Source of the DNA: Thiocystis minor
Lineage (GTDB): Bacteria; Pseudomonadota; Gammaproteobacteria; Chromatiales; Chromatiaceae
Direction of reading: 5' to 3'
Length of the DNA stretch: 35,595 nucleotides
Assembly (NCBI RefSeq): GCF_016653465.1
Contig: NZ_NHSQ01000176.1
Coordinates: forward strand, 1 to 35,595
The notes beneath the pieces were generated by a model, which had not been told where the DNA came from, did not search any database, and saw only the letters and a program-made list of their open reading frames with translations. A program made the translations under genes and the position numbers. Below, piece after piece: positions 7,501 to 17,155 of the stretch (its first letter is position 1; each line of letters begins with the position of its first letter).

Positions 7501-10500
7501 TTAGCCTTTTGCGTAAAGCGCAGGATCTCCAACTGTTGGTAAACCGCATCGTCTGCGTTCTGAAACAGCTCGAATGGGATGCTCTCGCGCTTGTACTGGA
7601 ATTCCTCGATCTTGCCGCGCACGCCCTCCAGCAAGGCATTACGTGCCGCTTCGTCACGCTCGATCAACTGTTGGATCTGTCTTAGAGCGTCCTGGCGTTC
7701 CTGCTCGAACTGCGTGGCGCGATCATGACCGCGATATTCGACGACCTTGGCTCGGGCCTGGTCGAAAGCCTTGAACGCGCTCATCAACCCTGGGTGACGG
7801 CTAGGCTTCAGTTGTGTCGCGAGGATCGGGAGGCTTTCCAGAATCAGGCTGCGTGCGACATGAATCGCGATCTGGTCCGAACTCTCCACCTCTGGCCACA
7901 GTGTAGCAAGATCGCCAAGCCACTGATCCGACCATTGCTCCGCGACCAACCGGATCGATTGTCGCAGCATGGCCGCGAGTGCTTCTGGAGAGTGCTGGCT
8001 AGCCTCCACCGGTGCAAGCTGGATCAGAATGCGATCGAGATCGTTGTCGCCACGAACTGTGACGAAACCCTTTGCGCTGGAGCCACGCTTGACCCGCAGT
8101 AGATCGCCGATGATCGAGGATACCGCGACTTCGTTACTCTTTACCTTGACCGCTAAAAAACTGTAACAGCCCATCGCCTCCTCGGGGCTTTTCCAGTAAA
8201 GATCCGCCCAGGTTTTTGTCTGGCCGGGCGTATCGGGTCGCGATTTCCATGGCAGCTTTGCCAGAAGCCAATCCCTGAGACTGATTTGATTACCTTTGTA
8301 TTTCTCGACAAGGTGTTTGACTTCTGGCGTGGTCCCGCAGACAAAGACGAAAGCACCAATCAGGGCATCTGGAATTTTGTCGCGCCAAGTATCAAAGTAA
8401 TCCTCGAGCAGCGTTGCGAATGCCGCGCCTTCTACGGTCGGTGAAGCCGGGGATGTTGCATCCGATTTAGCTGATAGCGCATTGGCCGGTACCACCAAGT
8501 CCCGCAGGATGCGATAGTGATCCTCATGGAGTACGAAGCGCCGCTCGATATCTTCCGCTTTGGCGCAGAGCTCGTTGGCGTGTCGCCAGTCACCGCCGCT
8601 GTCCATGAACTCTAACGCCCCGAGTTTCTCCTCCGCGCCAGGCAACGCGGCGAAGCGTTGGAGATAGAGGTTGAACGCGGCGCGACGGGGCGGATTCGGT
8701 TTTCCTTGTCGCCGAATCCAGCGCAGCACCCGCAGAACGATCTCCAATTCGTCGTCTAGCTCACTTGCCATCTCCGGATAGACGTAGCTCACGACATCCT
8801 CCGGGTGGTGCGCCTGGGTAAGGCTTAACAACAACGCCCACCCCTTGGCGGGCTCAAGGTTGCGAGGCATCTCAGCGAGCACGGGTAATGCTTGCAGCAG
8901 ATCTGTTGGCTCATCCTCCAGCGCGCCAAGGTGGTAGTCGGGCAATTCGCCGATCAATAATCCAAGCGTCTTGAGGGCGTCGTCACCTTGGGCCAAAAGA
9001 CCCAGATCACGGACCAGGCTAAATCCAGGGTGATCCAGGATGCTCTGTGGCAGGAGATCGACGAAGCTATAGGCGCCATCTTGGTGTTGCGTCGCCAGAT
9101 CGCGGATCAGGCCGGATGGGTCCTCGCAGTCGATGATGTCAGACGGTGTGAACGCCGCGCCGGCGAGGTATGGAACCCATCTGGCTGTTTTCAAAGCCTG
9201 TTTGAGATCGACGTCCAGTGTCCTGTCCAGATCGCGTACATCGTCGAGAATCATTTCGACAAACCGCGCAGGTTGCGCGGCTGACAACAGCAGATCCAGT
9301 CGTTCTCGCGCATCGAATGGTGGTGTGATCAGTCGCTGCTGATACCGGCGCAAGTCATCATTGTGACTGCGGCGAATGATGCGCAGCTGATCAGCGAAGT
9401 CGACGGGTGCGGGGCGCCCCGTATCCAGATAGATGCGCTCCCTAAGCAGGTCACAGCGCCGTCCGTCCGTACATTCGTGTAACGGCAGCATGCGCCAGAC
9501 GACTTCATCGGTGGCCGCATGAGTGAGGATCTCGATGCATTCGTGGGACTCGTAGGCGCTTGCATCGATTCGAGCAAGTCCTTCTTGCTTGAGCGTCTTG
9601 ATGGCGTCGAGTAGGTCTTTCGCACGAATGCGCCTGACACCGAGTGCCTGGCGGACCGGATCCGTGACATGCTGAGCGAGGTCAGGATCGATCAGATTCC
9701 AGCCGGTATTCAACTGACTCCAGAGGCGCTCCCAAGCCGTGCCCTCTTCCGCGTCCCGAAACCAGAGCGTTGTTTGCAGATCGCTCCAGTGACCGTCTCC
9801 CCCGTGTAGGAGAAACCGAAACCCGCGTTTGGCCCGTTCGTCGTTGCCGGGGTCGGACAATTGGCGTATCAGAGACTTCCTTTCAATCGGTTCTCGCAAC
9901 GTATGAACGTGGGAGCCGAGCGCATGCAGTACACCCTTGGCGTCGCAGCTCATGATCTCCTTGTTGTCGAAATCCAGGAGCGCCAGGATCTTTTGTTCGA
10001 GAACAAGAATCCGACCACTGGCCAGCGCCTTCTGCAGCGGTTTAGCCAGTGCGCGTCCTTGGTCGTCGCTGACTTGCCCGCGCCTGAACAAGAGCGATGC
10101 CTGACGCGCCTTTTCGATCTCGGCCAGTGTGATCGCCCGAATTTGGTCCCCATCGCCCTGGCCATCGTAGAAGACCGGGATGAGTCGCCGATTCCTCAAG
10201 GCGCGCATGAGCGAGGCTGATGCACTCGAGTCACCGTCGATTCGGCTGGCCAGGTCGTAGATCAGGTTCAGGACAGCCGCGAATTCTCCGTGCGACGACG
10301 CTTCCTCGATCCAATCGCCGACGATTTCCAGAAGCTTCTCGGCATCGTGATACGAAAGCTTTGCCTCATCCTCCAGTTTGTCCGGACAGAGCTCGGATGG
10401 CAGCACCAATAGGGCCACGCTGCACGTCAGTAACCGCTTACGCAGTGCTGGCGGAACGCTCTCAGACAGTCGGAGCTGGATGGCGTGCGGCAAGTACCCG

Positions 10501-12392
10501 GTGAGGCGTTTGATCTGCTTCTTGTTCGACCGGATGCCGTCAAGACCGATCTGCGAGAATCCCTCTCGAACGAGCGCCACAACCTGCTGCTGGAGCGATC
10601 TCTCGTGCAACAGACCATCCAGTGAGAACAACGCCACGGTATCGACGAGGTAGCCTAGCTCATCGGGACTCTTCAGAATCTCTGCCGCCTTGACATGGCT
10701 GAACAAACCAAGCGCTTGCTCTAAGTCGGGGGCGCTAAGGCCGCGCGGCGTCAGATGTTGAGCATCGGCCGCGACGAACGTGTAGGTACCTTCCAGCTCC
10801 GACATTCTTGGAAAGACACGCCAAGGTAGAGCCGGATCTGGTTTTGAAGGTGTCGGGGTCGGCAAAGGCAGCAATGGCCGCTCGCTGCTCACGAGCGACC
10901 AAGACGGTCCGCTTTGTTGCAGCTCGAGCACCCATTGCGCTGACTCAGTGATGACTTCGCGGAACTTGGTCCAGAGCTGACTGCGTGCGAAGGCTTTGGC
11001 CAAGAGGCGTCCCGTTTCCACGTGACGTTCCGGATCAAGCGTCGTCACGTAGTCATGCAGAACCGGCAATAGCAGGGGCAGCGTGCCCTGGGTCGCCAAA
11101 CACTGATTCCAGGCAATCCGGACCGCATCGACGGAGTCGGCAGGTTTTTCTGTCTCGCCTTTGCCAAGGACATCGAACCCATGAATGCCCCGACGTCCAG
11201 GGTCGACAAAGAAATAGCCATGCAGCGTACAGCTGAAATCTTGATCGCCTCCGCAGAAGAGCGTCTCGGAGACGAGATCGTCCTCGAGTGGCAGGAAGAC
11301 CGCCCAACGGATCGTCAGATGACCTCGTGATGCGACCGATGCAGGGGACGTGGTGAAGACGATCGTTGCATGTGGCTCGGCCTTCTCGCGCTCGGGCTCT
11401 GGCTCTGGATTACCGAGATCGTCGGTACGGTGGGTCTCCGGCCATTGGGGGCCGTGGTGTAAGGCTTTTAGCGCATCGAGCCAGTGATGGGTCTCGCGGC
11501 CATTGAAATGAGATTGAGCCTTCGTATCCCCCTTGGCTTGGATGTCGATGAGGCCCTTTAGGCTGTGCTCTCCCGAAGCTGTCGGACCGTGCAAGCGTTG
11601 AGCCGGATCCGTGATCTCGATATGGAAAGGTTGATAGCGATCCATGTTGATTGGCTGAAAGCTGACCTGCTCCACATGGCGCAACAACGGAAGCACGTCG
11701 GCAACCTGAATCGGCAGCCGTGGGTCTTGAAAGAATGACAGGGAGTCGTCTCCGTCACCTGGGAACTCCTGAACGATAACTCCGGTGACTTTGTCGCCTT
11801 CCCGCCGATGCACTTCCCGCCGCAAGGGTAGCCAGAGCACGAAGGACTGCTCTGATTGGGGGGTGGGAAGCCCCTTGATAATCGTCGCGAGCGCCTGACG
11901 CATTGCGTGCGCGTCTTCGGAGGACAATCGCTCCCAGCTTGGATGGATGGGCGCAAATTCCTCGCGCAAGCTCTCAGGAACACTCCAGGGATTGACAATG
12001 CGCGCAATCGGCCCGCGGTCGGCGATATGACCGAGGAAGAAGAAGGCTTCACAGAAATGGAAGACGCTCTTCATCCCCAGGCCGAACTTGCCAATGGCCG
12101 CTCGATCCGCAACCTTGTTGCTCAGGCCGTAGCTGCGAATGCCGCGGTCGTGCTTCGTCTCGAAACGGCCATTGTTGACGATGCACAGTGCGTCACCTTG
12201 GAGCAGTGGGTGTCGCGCCTCATTGAGCCCTGGAATCAGCGCGAAGACCACGTGCGTGGCCTCCGCATCATCGGCGTTTTGGATCAGCTCCTTGAGAACT
12301 GGAAATCCAGGTTTGTATCGATCTCCGAGATCGTTCCGTAACCGCTGAACCACTTCGAGCGGATTCTGGATGAAACCAGAATATTCTCCCAT
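7470..12392 (-). CDS. Giant sacsin-like GHKL ATPase, 5' portion (truncated by the MITE)
   Basis: 1640 residues from ATG 12392. The first module is an Hsp90-type ATPase like those of sacsin. Its N-box is KELIQNADDA (Glu35, Asn39), its G1 region is IVNNGRF (71-77) and its G2 motif is GKFGLGMKSVF (101-111). A long region with no recognised catalytic domain follows. Near the end a second N-box appears, FELFQNADDA (Glu1608, Asn1612). Native sequence ends at Ala1630, and the last ten residues and the stop come from the MITE. Without the insertion the protein would have about 2,564 residues and two GHKL modules. I prefer ATG 12392 to ATG 12467 because AGGAG lies 6 nt upstream and the MGEYSGFIQNP start directly precedes the conserved domain. 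Hsp90-like modules suggest ATP-driven clamp closure; the role in defence is inferred from context. Confidence 0.8.
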   Translation of the reverse strand: MGEYSGFIQNPLEVVQRLRNDLGDRYKPGFPVLKELIQNADDAEATHVVFALIPGLNEARHPLLQGDALCIVNNGRFETKHDRGIRSYGLSNKVADRAAIGKFGLGMKSVFHFCEAFFFLGHIADRGPIARIVNPWSVPESLREEFAPIHPSWERLSSEDAHAMRQALATIIKGLPTPQSEQSFVLWLPLRREVHRREGDKVTGVIVQEFPGDGDDSLSFFQDPRLPIQVADVLPLLRHVEQVSFQPINMDRYQPFHIEITDPAQRLHGPTASGEHSLKGLIDIQAKGDTKAQSHFNGRETHHWLDALKALHHGPQWPETHRTDDLGNPEPEPEREKAEPHATIVFTTSPASVASRGHLTIRWAVFLPLEDDLVSETLFCGGDQDFSCTLHGYFFVDPGRRGIHGFDVLGKGETEKPADSVDAVRIAWNQCLATQGTLPLLLPVLHDYVTTLDPERHVETGRLLAKAFARSQLWTKFREVITESAQWVLELQQSGPSWSLVSSERPLLPLPTPTPSKPDPALPWRVFPRMSELEGTYTFVAADAQHLTPRGLSAPDLEQALGLFSHVKAAEILKSPDELGYLVDTVALFSLDGLLHERSLQQQVVALVREGFSQIGLDGIRSNKKQIKRLTGYLPHAIQLRLSESVPPALRKRLLTCSVALLVLPSELCPDKLEDEAKLSYHDAEKLLEIVGDWIEEASSHGEFAAVLNLIYDLASRIDGDSSASASLMRALRNRRLIPVFYDGQGDGDQIRAITLAEIEKARQASLLFRRGQVSDDQGRALAKPLQKALASGRILVLEQKILALLDFDNKEIMSCDAKGVLHALGSHVHTLREPIERKSLIRQLSDPGNDERAKRGFRFLLHGGDGHWSDLQTTLWFRDAEEGTAWERLWSQLNTGWNLIDPDLAQHVTDPVRQALGVRRIRAKDLLDAIKTLKQEGLARIDASAYESHECIEILTHAATDEVVWRMLPLHECTDGRRCDLLRERIYLDTGRPAPVDFADQLRIIRRSHNDDLRRYQQRLITPPFDARERLDLLLSAAQPARFVEMILDDVRDLDRTLDVDLKQALKTARWVPYLAGAAFTPSDIIDCEDPSGLIRDLATQHQDGAYSFVDLLPQSILDHPGFSLVRDLGLLAQGDDALKTLGLLIGELPDYHLGALEDEPTDLLQALPVLAEMPRNLEPAKGWALLLSLTQAHHPEDVVSYVYPEMASELDDELEIVLRVLRWIRRQGKPNPPRRAAFNLYLQRFAALPGAEEKLGALEFMDSGGDWRHANELCAKAEDIERRFVLHEDHYRILRDLVVPANALSAKSDATSPASPTVEGAAFATLLEDYFDTWRDKIPDALIGAFVFVCGTTPEVKHLVEKYKGNQISLRDWLLAKLPWKSRPDTPGQTKTWADLYWKSPEEAMGCYSFLAVKVKSNEVAVSSIIGDLLRVKRGSSAKGFVTVRGDNDLDRILIQLAPVEASQHSPEALAAMLRQSIRLVAEQWSDQWLGDLATLWPEVESSDQIAIHVARSLILESLPILATQLKPSRHPGLMSAFKAFDQARAKVVEYRGHDRATQFEQERQDALRQIQQLIERDEAARNALLEGVRGKIEEFQYKRESIPFELFQNADDAVYQQLEILRFTQKANSTLLPSKNL
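7501..7504. repeat. Target-site duplication TTAG, right copy
   Basis: Identical to 7268-7271 and directly adjacent to the right inverted repeat of the element. The codon that spans this copy (Ala) is unchanged if the element and one copy are removed. Confidence 0.7.
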
Positions 12393-12521
12393 CCTCTTCT
12401 CCTTGAATTTTCCCTGCTCATACTCCGGACGACGACTGCCAGATCCGCTGTAGACTCGATCATCCATCGTTACAGGCGCAGCTGGTCAGCCGTCGAGATC
12501 AATCGGTGCTTTAATCTAAAT

Positions 12522-15500
12522 TCAAGAGCAAAGTTTTTCCTCAATGAGGTCATGGATACTCTTGGAGTCGATACTTCCGTTCGCTTCGTCCTGGGTGATG
12601 ATGAGTGTCCCGTTCTCTCCATCACCTTCATCACGGGGCCGAATCCCATGGTCTCTGTACCAAGCCAGCTTCTCTTCCCAGCGCCTGCGATAGCTCGGCA
12701 CATGGAGCATGCCGCAATGCTCCCAGTAGAACGTCTCACCTGACTCCATGTCCTCAATCGTAAAGTCGGGATATTTCGTTTCACCATTGATTTTCAGAGG
12801 GCGCTCATAACGATAGTCGCAGCCTTTGGCGTGCAATGCATTCGCGATGATCACCTCGGACTTCGATCGCACCATTTCTCCACGCATCGTCCGGTGAATC
12901 AGGTTTTCCTCGAAGAATCGGCCCTCGATATCGATCGGTGATGGTGGGACGAAAAGATTGGTAAGGCGCCGGGCGGTCTCCGAGTGATCATCAGTAGAGA
13001 ATTTTCGCAAATCGGTGCGTTGGCCCTGGTGTAGGATGATGACGCGGTTCTTCTGGCGGGTGAGCGCAGTGTAAAGCAGCTCGCGTGAGAGCAGTCGGCA
13101 CGGGTTCGGAAGAACAAGAATGACCGTGCCGAACTCGCTACCCTGGGACTTGTGGACCGTTAGGGCGTAGGCGAGCTCGAGAATGGCGCTGCCTTCTTCG
13201 CCAAAGTCTTTTCCCGTGAAGCTGTACTTGAAGCCAGGCTGAGACGAGAGTTCCACCTCGAGCTTCCACCGCAGATCGGGTTGACCTCTTCTCCAATAGT
13301 AGCCAACGACCATGCCGATCTCACCGTTAGCGATGTAAGCGTCGTCCTTGTCTGGATAGACCTTGCGGTGGCGGTTCCAAGGCAACTTTGGATTGGTATT
13401 CACAAGGTTGATTACCTTGTCACCATAAACAATTTGCTCGCTTCCCATTGGCTTAGGGTACTTACGTTTCCATCCTTCCTGACGGCAAGCATGAATTGTT
13501 TCCTGTCGGAACTGTCTATGTATCAAGCGATTCAGTTCGGGAACTCCATGCGCACCTGAACGCACCGGGGAAAGGATCTGCCAGCCCTCTGCAATCTCTG
13601 CGGCGCCTTTCTGTTCGCCTCTGTGAGGATTGAAGAACCGAATTTCATTCCAGGGTGTTCCCCCGATCGTCTGATCGAATCCGGCAATATCCTCAGGGTT
13701 CGCCAGTGCGGCAATCTCCTCATCGTCTTCGTTTGTTCGCTTGAGCTCCTCTACCAGAACATCGATCAGTCGAGAGCGAATCTCGTCCGGGGTATCCCAC
13801 TGCACAAAGCGCACATGCCGGCTCTGGCCAGTGCGGATCACCTTGTCGAATACATCGTCCTCGCCAGGCGCGATCGGCGATCCGCTGAACAATTCGGCGA
13901 GCTGGAGATCTTCGCGATCTTGACCACCCTGGCGGCACCGGACTGTCAGCTCGGTGTAGCCAGACCCAACACGCGGGAATCGCTCCGTCACGCCGTCGGG
14001 CGAGAGCCGGTTGATAATGTCGACGAAGGGGCGACCGGCACCGATCGGCGGAAGCTGGCGTGGATCACCAACCAGGATTAGGCGGTGCAGACCCTTGAAT
14101 GCCTGGATGAGTGCGCCGAGCATCTCCTCCGTGAGCATCGAAGCCTCATCGATGATGACCGTGCACGCATCCGCATCGGGCGCTTTCTGGTCCGACAAGT
14201 GGTATCGCCCTGTCGTCGCGTCATAACGGTGCGGCGTCAAGAACTGAGCGATGGTCTTGCCCTTGAGATTGAGTGCCTGAGTCGATTGCTCGAGGCGCAC
14301 ACGCGCCTTTCCGGTCGGTGCGAGCAGTAGGATGCCTCCCTCTTCGATCTTGGGGTGCGAGCAGAGCACAGACAGCAGTGTGGTTTTGCCTGTGCCTGCC
14401 GGGCCAACCAGAACCGACAGCCGCGATTCGGCAAGCTCCTTTAGAGCCGCGCTCTTCTCTACCCGCGCACTTTCCTCGATCTCGTAATCATCATCTGTTT
14501 TGGCAGGCATATCGGGCAGACGTTGATCAAGCCGGGCCCTCCAGTCTGCATCGACGATATGGCGCTTGGCCTTGACACTGATACGCTTCTCCGCCGCATC
14601 GCGGATCGTCTTGCCTATCTCCGCGAGCCGGCCGAGTTGGAGGGCAGGGGCACTGTTCGCCATGGCCGTCGTGACGATGACATCGTCGAAGCTGTCTCGG
14701 GCCACTTCCATCAAGTCGCCGTCGACTTTGCAGCCGGGATCGAGCGTTAGATCACGGATTCCGAGGACGACCTGGGACTGAGGCAAGAGTGTGCTGCCGG
14801 CTGCTGCCGCGTCTTCGAGCACCTTTACCGTCAATGCCCGCACGCGACGCGCATCCGTTCCGGAATCCAATACCGTGGGCGCTGGTAATGGATGCTTCGT
14901 GCGAATCACTGCATCGGGGAAGACCCCGCGATCGACCGTCCAAACACTAACAGGGTCATGAGTGAGGCGTGTCAGCTCGTAGAGGAGATAGGGGTTCGCA
15001 AGAATTGCTTGGTCCGTCGTGTCGATGCCAGCTTTGGCGCGCTCCTCCTGGACGTAGAGCCTTTTTCCCTGTTCGCCCGTGATCTCGAAGCGGCTGATGA
15101 GCTTCAGCAGTGCCCGGCGATCCTCGGGCAGACGTGACCACTTGGCCGTCAGTGTCTTATCGATGCTCTTCGCGAGAGGTGTCGGTAAGATCTTGTCAGG
15201 ATGAGTGAACATTTGGTCGACAAGGGGCCACGGGTCCGCGTTGTCGCCCGCCTTTTCGGCGAGTGCGCGAGCGGCAAAGGTGCCCAAGTCCAGACCAAAG
15301 GCCGTCAGCGCGGCGCCCAGCCCTGGACAGGGTCCGCGCGCCTTCCACAATTCCCCGAGCCGCGCGTCGATCCACTTGAGGCACTGTTCCCATGGGCCTT
15401 CCAGAGTACCTTTGGCTTTGCGCAGCGACTCCGCGCAGGCCAGCAAGGAAGCGATAGCCCCGTCGTGGCTCACCAACTGCGATGCATAGGAGAACTCAAG

Positions 15501-16313
15501 CAATCGGTCTGCTGGAGAGAGTGCGGCCAGCTCTGCTGCATCGAATTCAGAATCCTCGGCTGCCTTGGCAATCGCCGCGTGGTAGGGCAGGATGAAGCCG
15601 TCCTTGAAGTCGGGGCGGATCGAATGCTGGATCATCCGTTCCCAAACCATGGATCGCAGCTTGCCCGAAAGCGCCTTCGTCGAATAGGTATACTCCTGCA
15701 GTTCGCCGACATGCTGAACACGACCTATGCCAATTAGAATGCGGCTACTGGCCGAGTCCTCTACAAAGGGAGCTTGCTTGGCATAGAAGAAACAGAGTGA
15801 TCGCTCTGGCTTGATGTGCCCGGCAAAGCCATCGAGGAGTGCCGTTTGGTTGCGGTGATCTTGCACCCACGGTGTCTCGAAGCCCAGGTCGGGCTCACGC
15901 TCTCCATGCACGTCAAGGTTGTGCTCCTGCGTATTGATTCCCATCGTCTCCCGCAGCATCCATTCGAACGGCATGACGGCAGCTGAATAGGCTGGATAGC
16001 GCAACGGTGTTGGCTTGAAGTGGCCATGGCTCGTTTCTGGCCCTCGGTTGTATGGATGGTTTACCGTTCGCTCGTATTCGAACGGGGCCATGAACCCAAC
16101 CCGTTCCGCGACACAGACCGGCCACTGTGATGGCTCAAGTTCCTCCAGACTCTTACCTGATACCGCCTGCTCGGCTGTGTCATTGCGACTTTCGGCAATG
16201 CGCTTGAGCTTGAGACAGGCATCATTCAGATGTGGATTGGTACAGACTCGGCCGTCCCAGCCGGTGTCATGCCAAGGTACGCGGATGGAGATGTGTTTGA
16301 GCGGGTAGTCCAT
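12522..16313 (-). CDS. Large RecD-like SF1 helicase with C-terminal PD-(D/E)XK-like nuclease
   Basis: 1263 residues. The first 600 or so are unrecognised, beginning with a conserved-looking PWHDTGWDG stretch. A RecD/UvrD-type helicase follows. Walker A is GPAGTGKTT (about 635-645), Walker B is IIDEAS (about 721), motif III is VGDPRQLPP, and the UvrD C-terminal signature is ALTVHKSQGSEFG (about 1050) with YTALTRQKNRVII. The last 120 residues look like a restriction-type nuclease: Glu1153 (KSEV), Asp1183 (YPDFTI) and Glu1198 (YWEHCG). The usual catalytic Lys is replaced by His/Cys. A longer frame from GTG 16346 exists, but ATG 16313 has GAGAGGA upstream (spacing slightly long) and starts at the conserved segment. 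It follows the brxA-position gene by 83 bp and precedes the giant GHKL gene, probably in one transcript. It may unwind and degrade invading DNA. Confidence 0.8.
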   Translation of the reverse strand: MDYPLKHISIRVPWHDTGWDGRVCTNPHLNDACLKLKRIAESRNDTAEQAVSGKSLEELEPSQWPVCVAERVGFMAPFEYERTVNHPYNRGPETSHGHFKPTPLRYPAYSAAVMPFEWMLRETMGINTQEHNLDVHGEREPDLGFETPWVQDHRNQTALLDGFAGHIKPERSLCFFYAKQAPFVEDSASSRILIGIGRVQHVGELQEYTYSTKALSGKLRSMVWERMIQHSIRPDFKDGFILPYHAAIAKAAEDSEFDAAELAALSPADRLLEFSYASQLVSHDGAIASLLACAESLRKAKGTLEGPWEQCLKWIDARLGELWKARGPCPGLGAALTAFGLDLGTFAARALAEKAGDNADPWPLVDQMFTHPDKILPTPLAKSIDKTLTAKWSRLPEDRRALLKLISRFEITGEQGKRLYVQEERAKAGIDTTDQAILANPYLLYELTRLTHDPVSVWTVDRGVFPDAVIRTKHPLPAPTVLDSGTDARRVRALTVKVLEDAAAAGSTLLPQSQVVLGIRDLTLDPGCKVDGDLMEVARDSFDDVIVTTAMANSAPALQLGRLAEIGKTIRDAAEKRISVKAKRHIVDADWRARLDQRLPDMPAKTDDDYEIEESARVEKSAALKELAESRLSVLVGPAGTGKTTLLSVLCSHPKIEEGGILLLAPTGKARVRLEQSTQALNLKGKTIAQFLTPHRYDATTGRYHLSDQKAPDADACTVIIDEASMLTEEMLGALIQAFKGLHRLILVGDPRQLPPIGAGRPFVDIINRLSPDGVTERFPRVGSGYTELTVRCRQGGQDREDLQLAELFSGSPIAPGEDDVFDKVIRTGQSRHVRFVQWDTPDEIRSRLIDVLVEELKRTNEDDEEIAALANPEDIAGFDQTIGGTPWNEIRFFNPHRGEQKGAAEIAEGWQILSPVRSGAHGVPELNRLIHRQFRQETIHACRQEGWKRKYPKPMGSEQIVYGDKVINLVNTNPKLPWNRHRKVYPDKDDAYIANGEIGMVVGYYWRRGQPDLRWKLEVELSSQPGFKYSFTGKDFGEEGSAILELAYALTVHKSQGSEFGTVILVLPNPCRLLSRELLYTALTRQKNRVIILHQGQRTDLRKFSTDDHSETARRLTNLFVPPSPIDIEGRFFEENLIHRTMRGEMVRSKSEVIIANALHAKGCDYRYERPLKINGETKYPDFTIEDMESGETFYWEHCGMLHVPSYRRRWEEKLAWYRDHGIRPRDEGDGENGTLIITQDEANGSIDSKSIHDLIEEKLCS

Positions 16314-16396
16314 GGTCGTTGTTATTCCTCTCGGAGATCGCTTCACGGACCGGTAGGATCAATTGCTGACCGGTCCCATCCAGTCTGGGCTGTGGC

Positions 16397-17155
16397 TTAA
16401 TCGCAGCCCATGCGTTTGCATTCGGTATCGAGCTCCACCATGTCGGTGTCGAGCCCCTCACGATACAGCCGAAACTGCGTCGCGGCTCGGACCTGGTCCA
16501 CAGTCAGCGCAAGCTCGAAGGGGAAGAGTCCTGGATGAGTCAGCAACTGATCTAGCGGCAGGCACGCTTGCTCGGCATCGACGAGCAGCGCTTCGATGAG
16601 AATCAGCCCAATGTCCGAATCGATCCCCCTTGGGCCGGTCGGCCCGGCAAAGTACCCCGGTGTTGGCGTGTCCTGTAGGACATCCCACTGGACCATCGAG
16701 CGAACGATGCGCTGGACGGCGCGGAGCAGTGTGGAGCGCGCACCCCAGTGATCGGCGAGCCGACGTGACAGCACGGCCAGGGTGAAGCGGCCTTGCAGCT
16801 TCAAGAGCCGTCCCGCCGCCGAGGCGATGTCGGAAAAGATCGGATAGGTTCCGACCATCATCGCCCAGTGCAGGGCGAGCCGTTCCTCGGCTGTGCAGGT
16901 GGCGAGCCGCTCAATCGCACGCTGGCGCAGGTCGAGAGCGGACGGCGGCACCGCGCCCCAGATGTGGTTCAACACCGTGACCGTCTTCCCGCGCGCCGTG
17001 TTTGACGCGTCACCGCTGACGACGCCATCAAGGAAGGTCCAGAGAGATTCCCTCAGCGCATCGGGCGGCGCGCCGGCCGCCGCTTGGGCCGCGGCCGCAT
17101 CGAGCCAGTCGAGATCGATCCGGCGGTCGAAACCGATGGTCGCGCGCCGGCTCAT
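16397..17155 (-). CDS. brxA: BrxA-position protein of type 3 BREX
   Basis: 252-residue protein whose ATG overlaps the pglZ stop as ATGA, so it is translationally coupled to pglZ. Type 3 BREX loci end with brxA after pglZ, and the position is exactly right. The sequence is mostly helical, and the segment LHWAMMVGTYPIFSDIASAAGRL followed by RAVQRIVRSMVQW looks like a helical bundle leading into a winged-helix region. I cannot align it to the DUF1819/NusB-like BrxA of type 1 BREX from memory, so the symbol rests mainly on gene order. BrxA proteins bind DNA and are needed for full BREX activity in studied systems. No catalytic motif is visible. Confidence 0.5.
   Translation of the reverse strand: MSRRATIGFDRRIDLDWLDAAAAQAAAGAPPDALRESLWTFLDGVVSGDASNTARGKTVTVLNHIWGAVPPSALDLRQRAIERLATCTAEERLALHWAMMVGTYPIFSDIASAAGRLLKLQGRFTLAVLSRRLADHWGARSTLLRAVQRIVRSMVQWDVLQDTPTPGYFAGPTGPRGIDSDIGLILIEALLVDAEQACLPLDQLLTHPGLFPFELALTVDQVRAATQFRLYREGLDTDMVELDTECKRMGCD

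Noticed and set aside
7424-7657. 77-codon minus-strand frame across the MITE border
   Set aside because: It is a shadow frame mixing the AT-rich element with antisense-shifted sacsin-like coding sequence. No transposase features.
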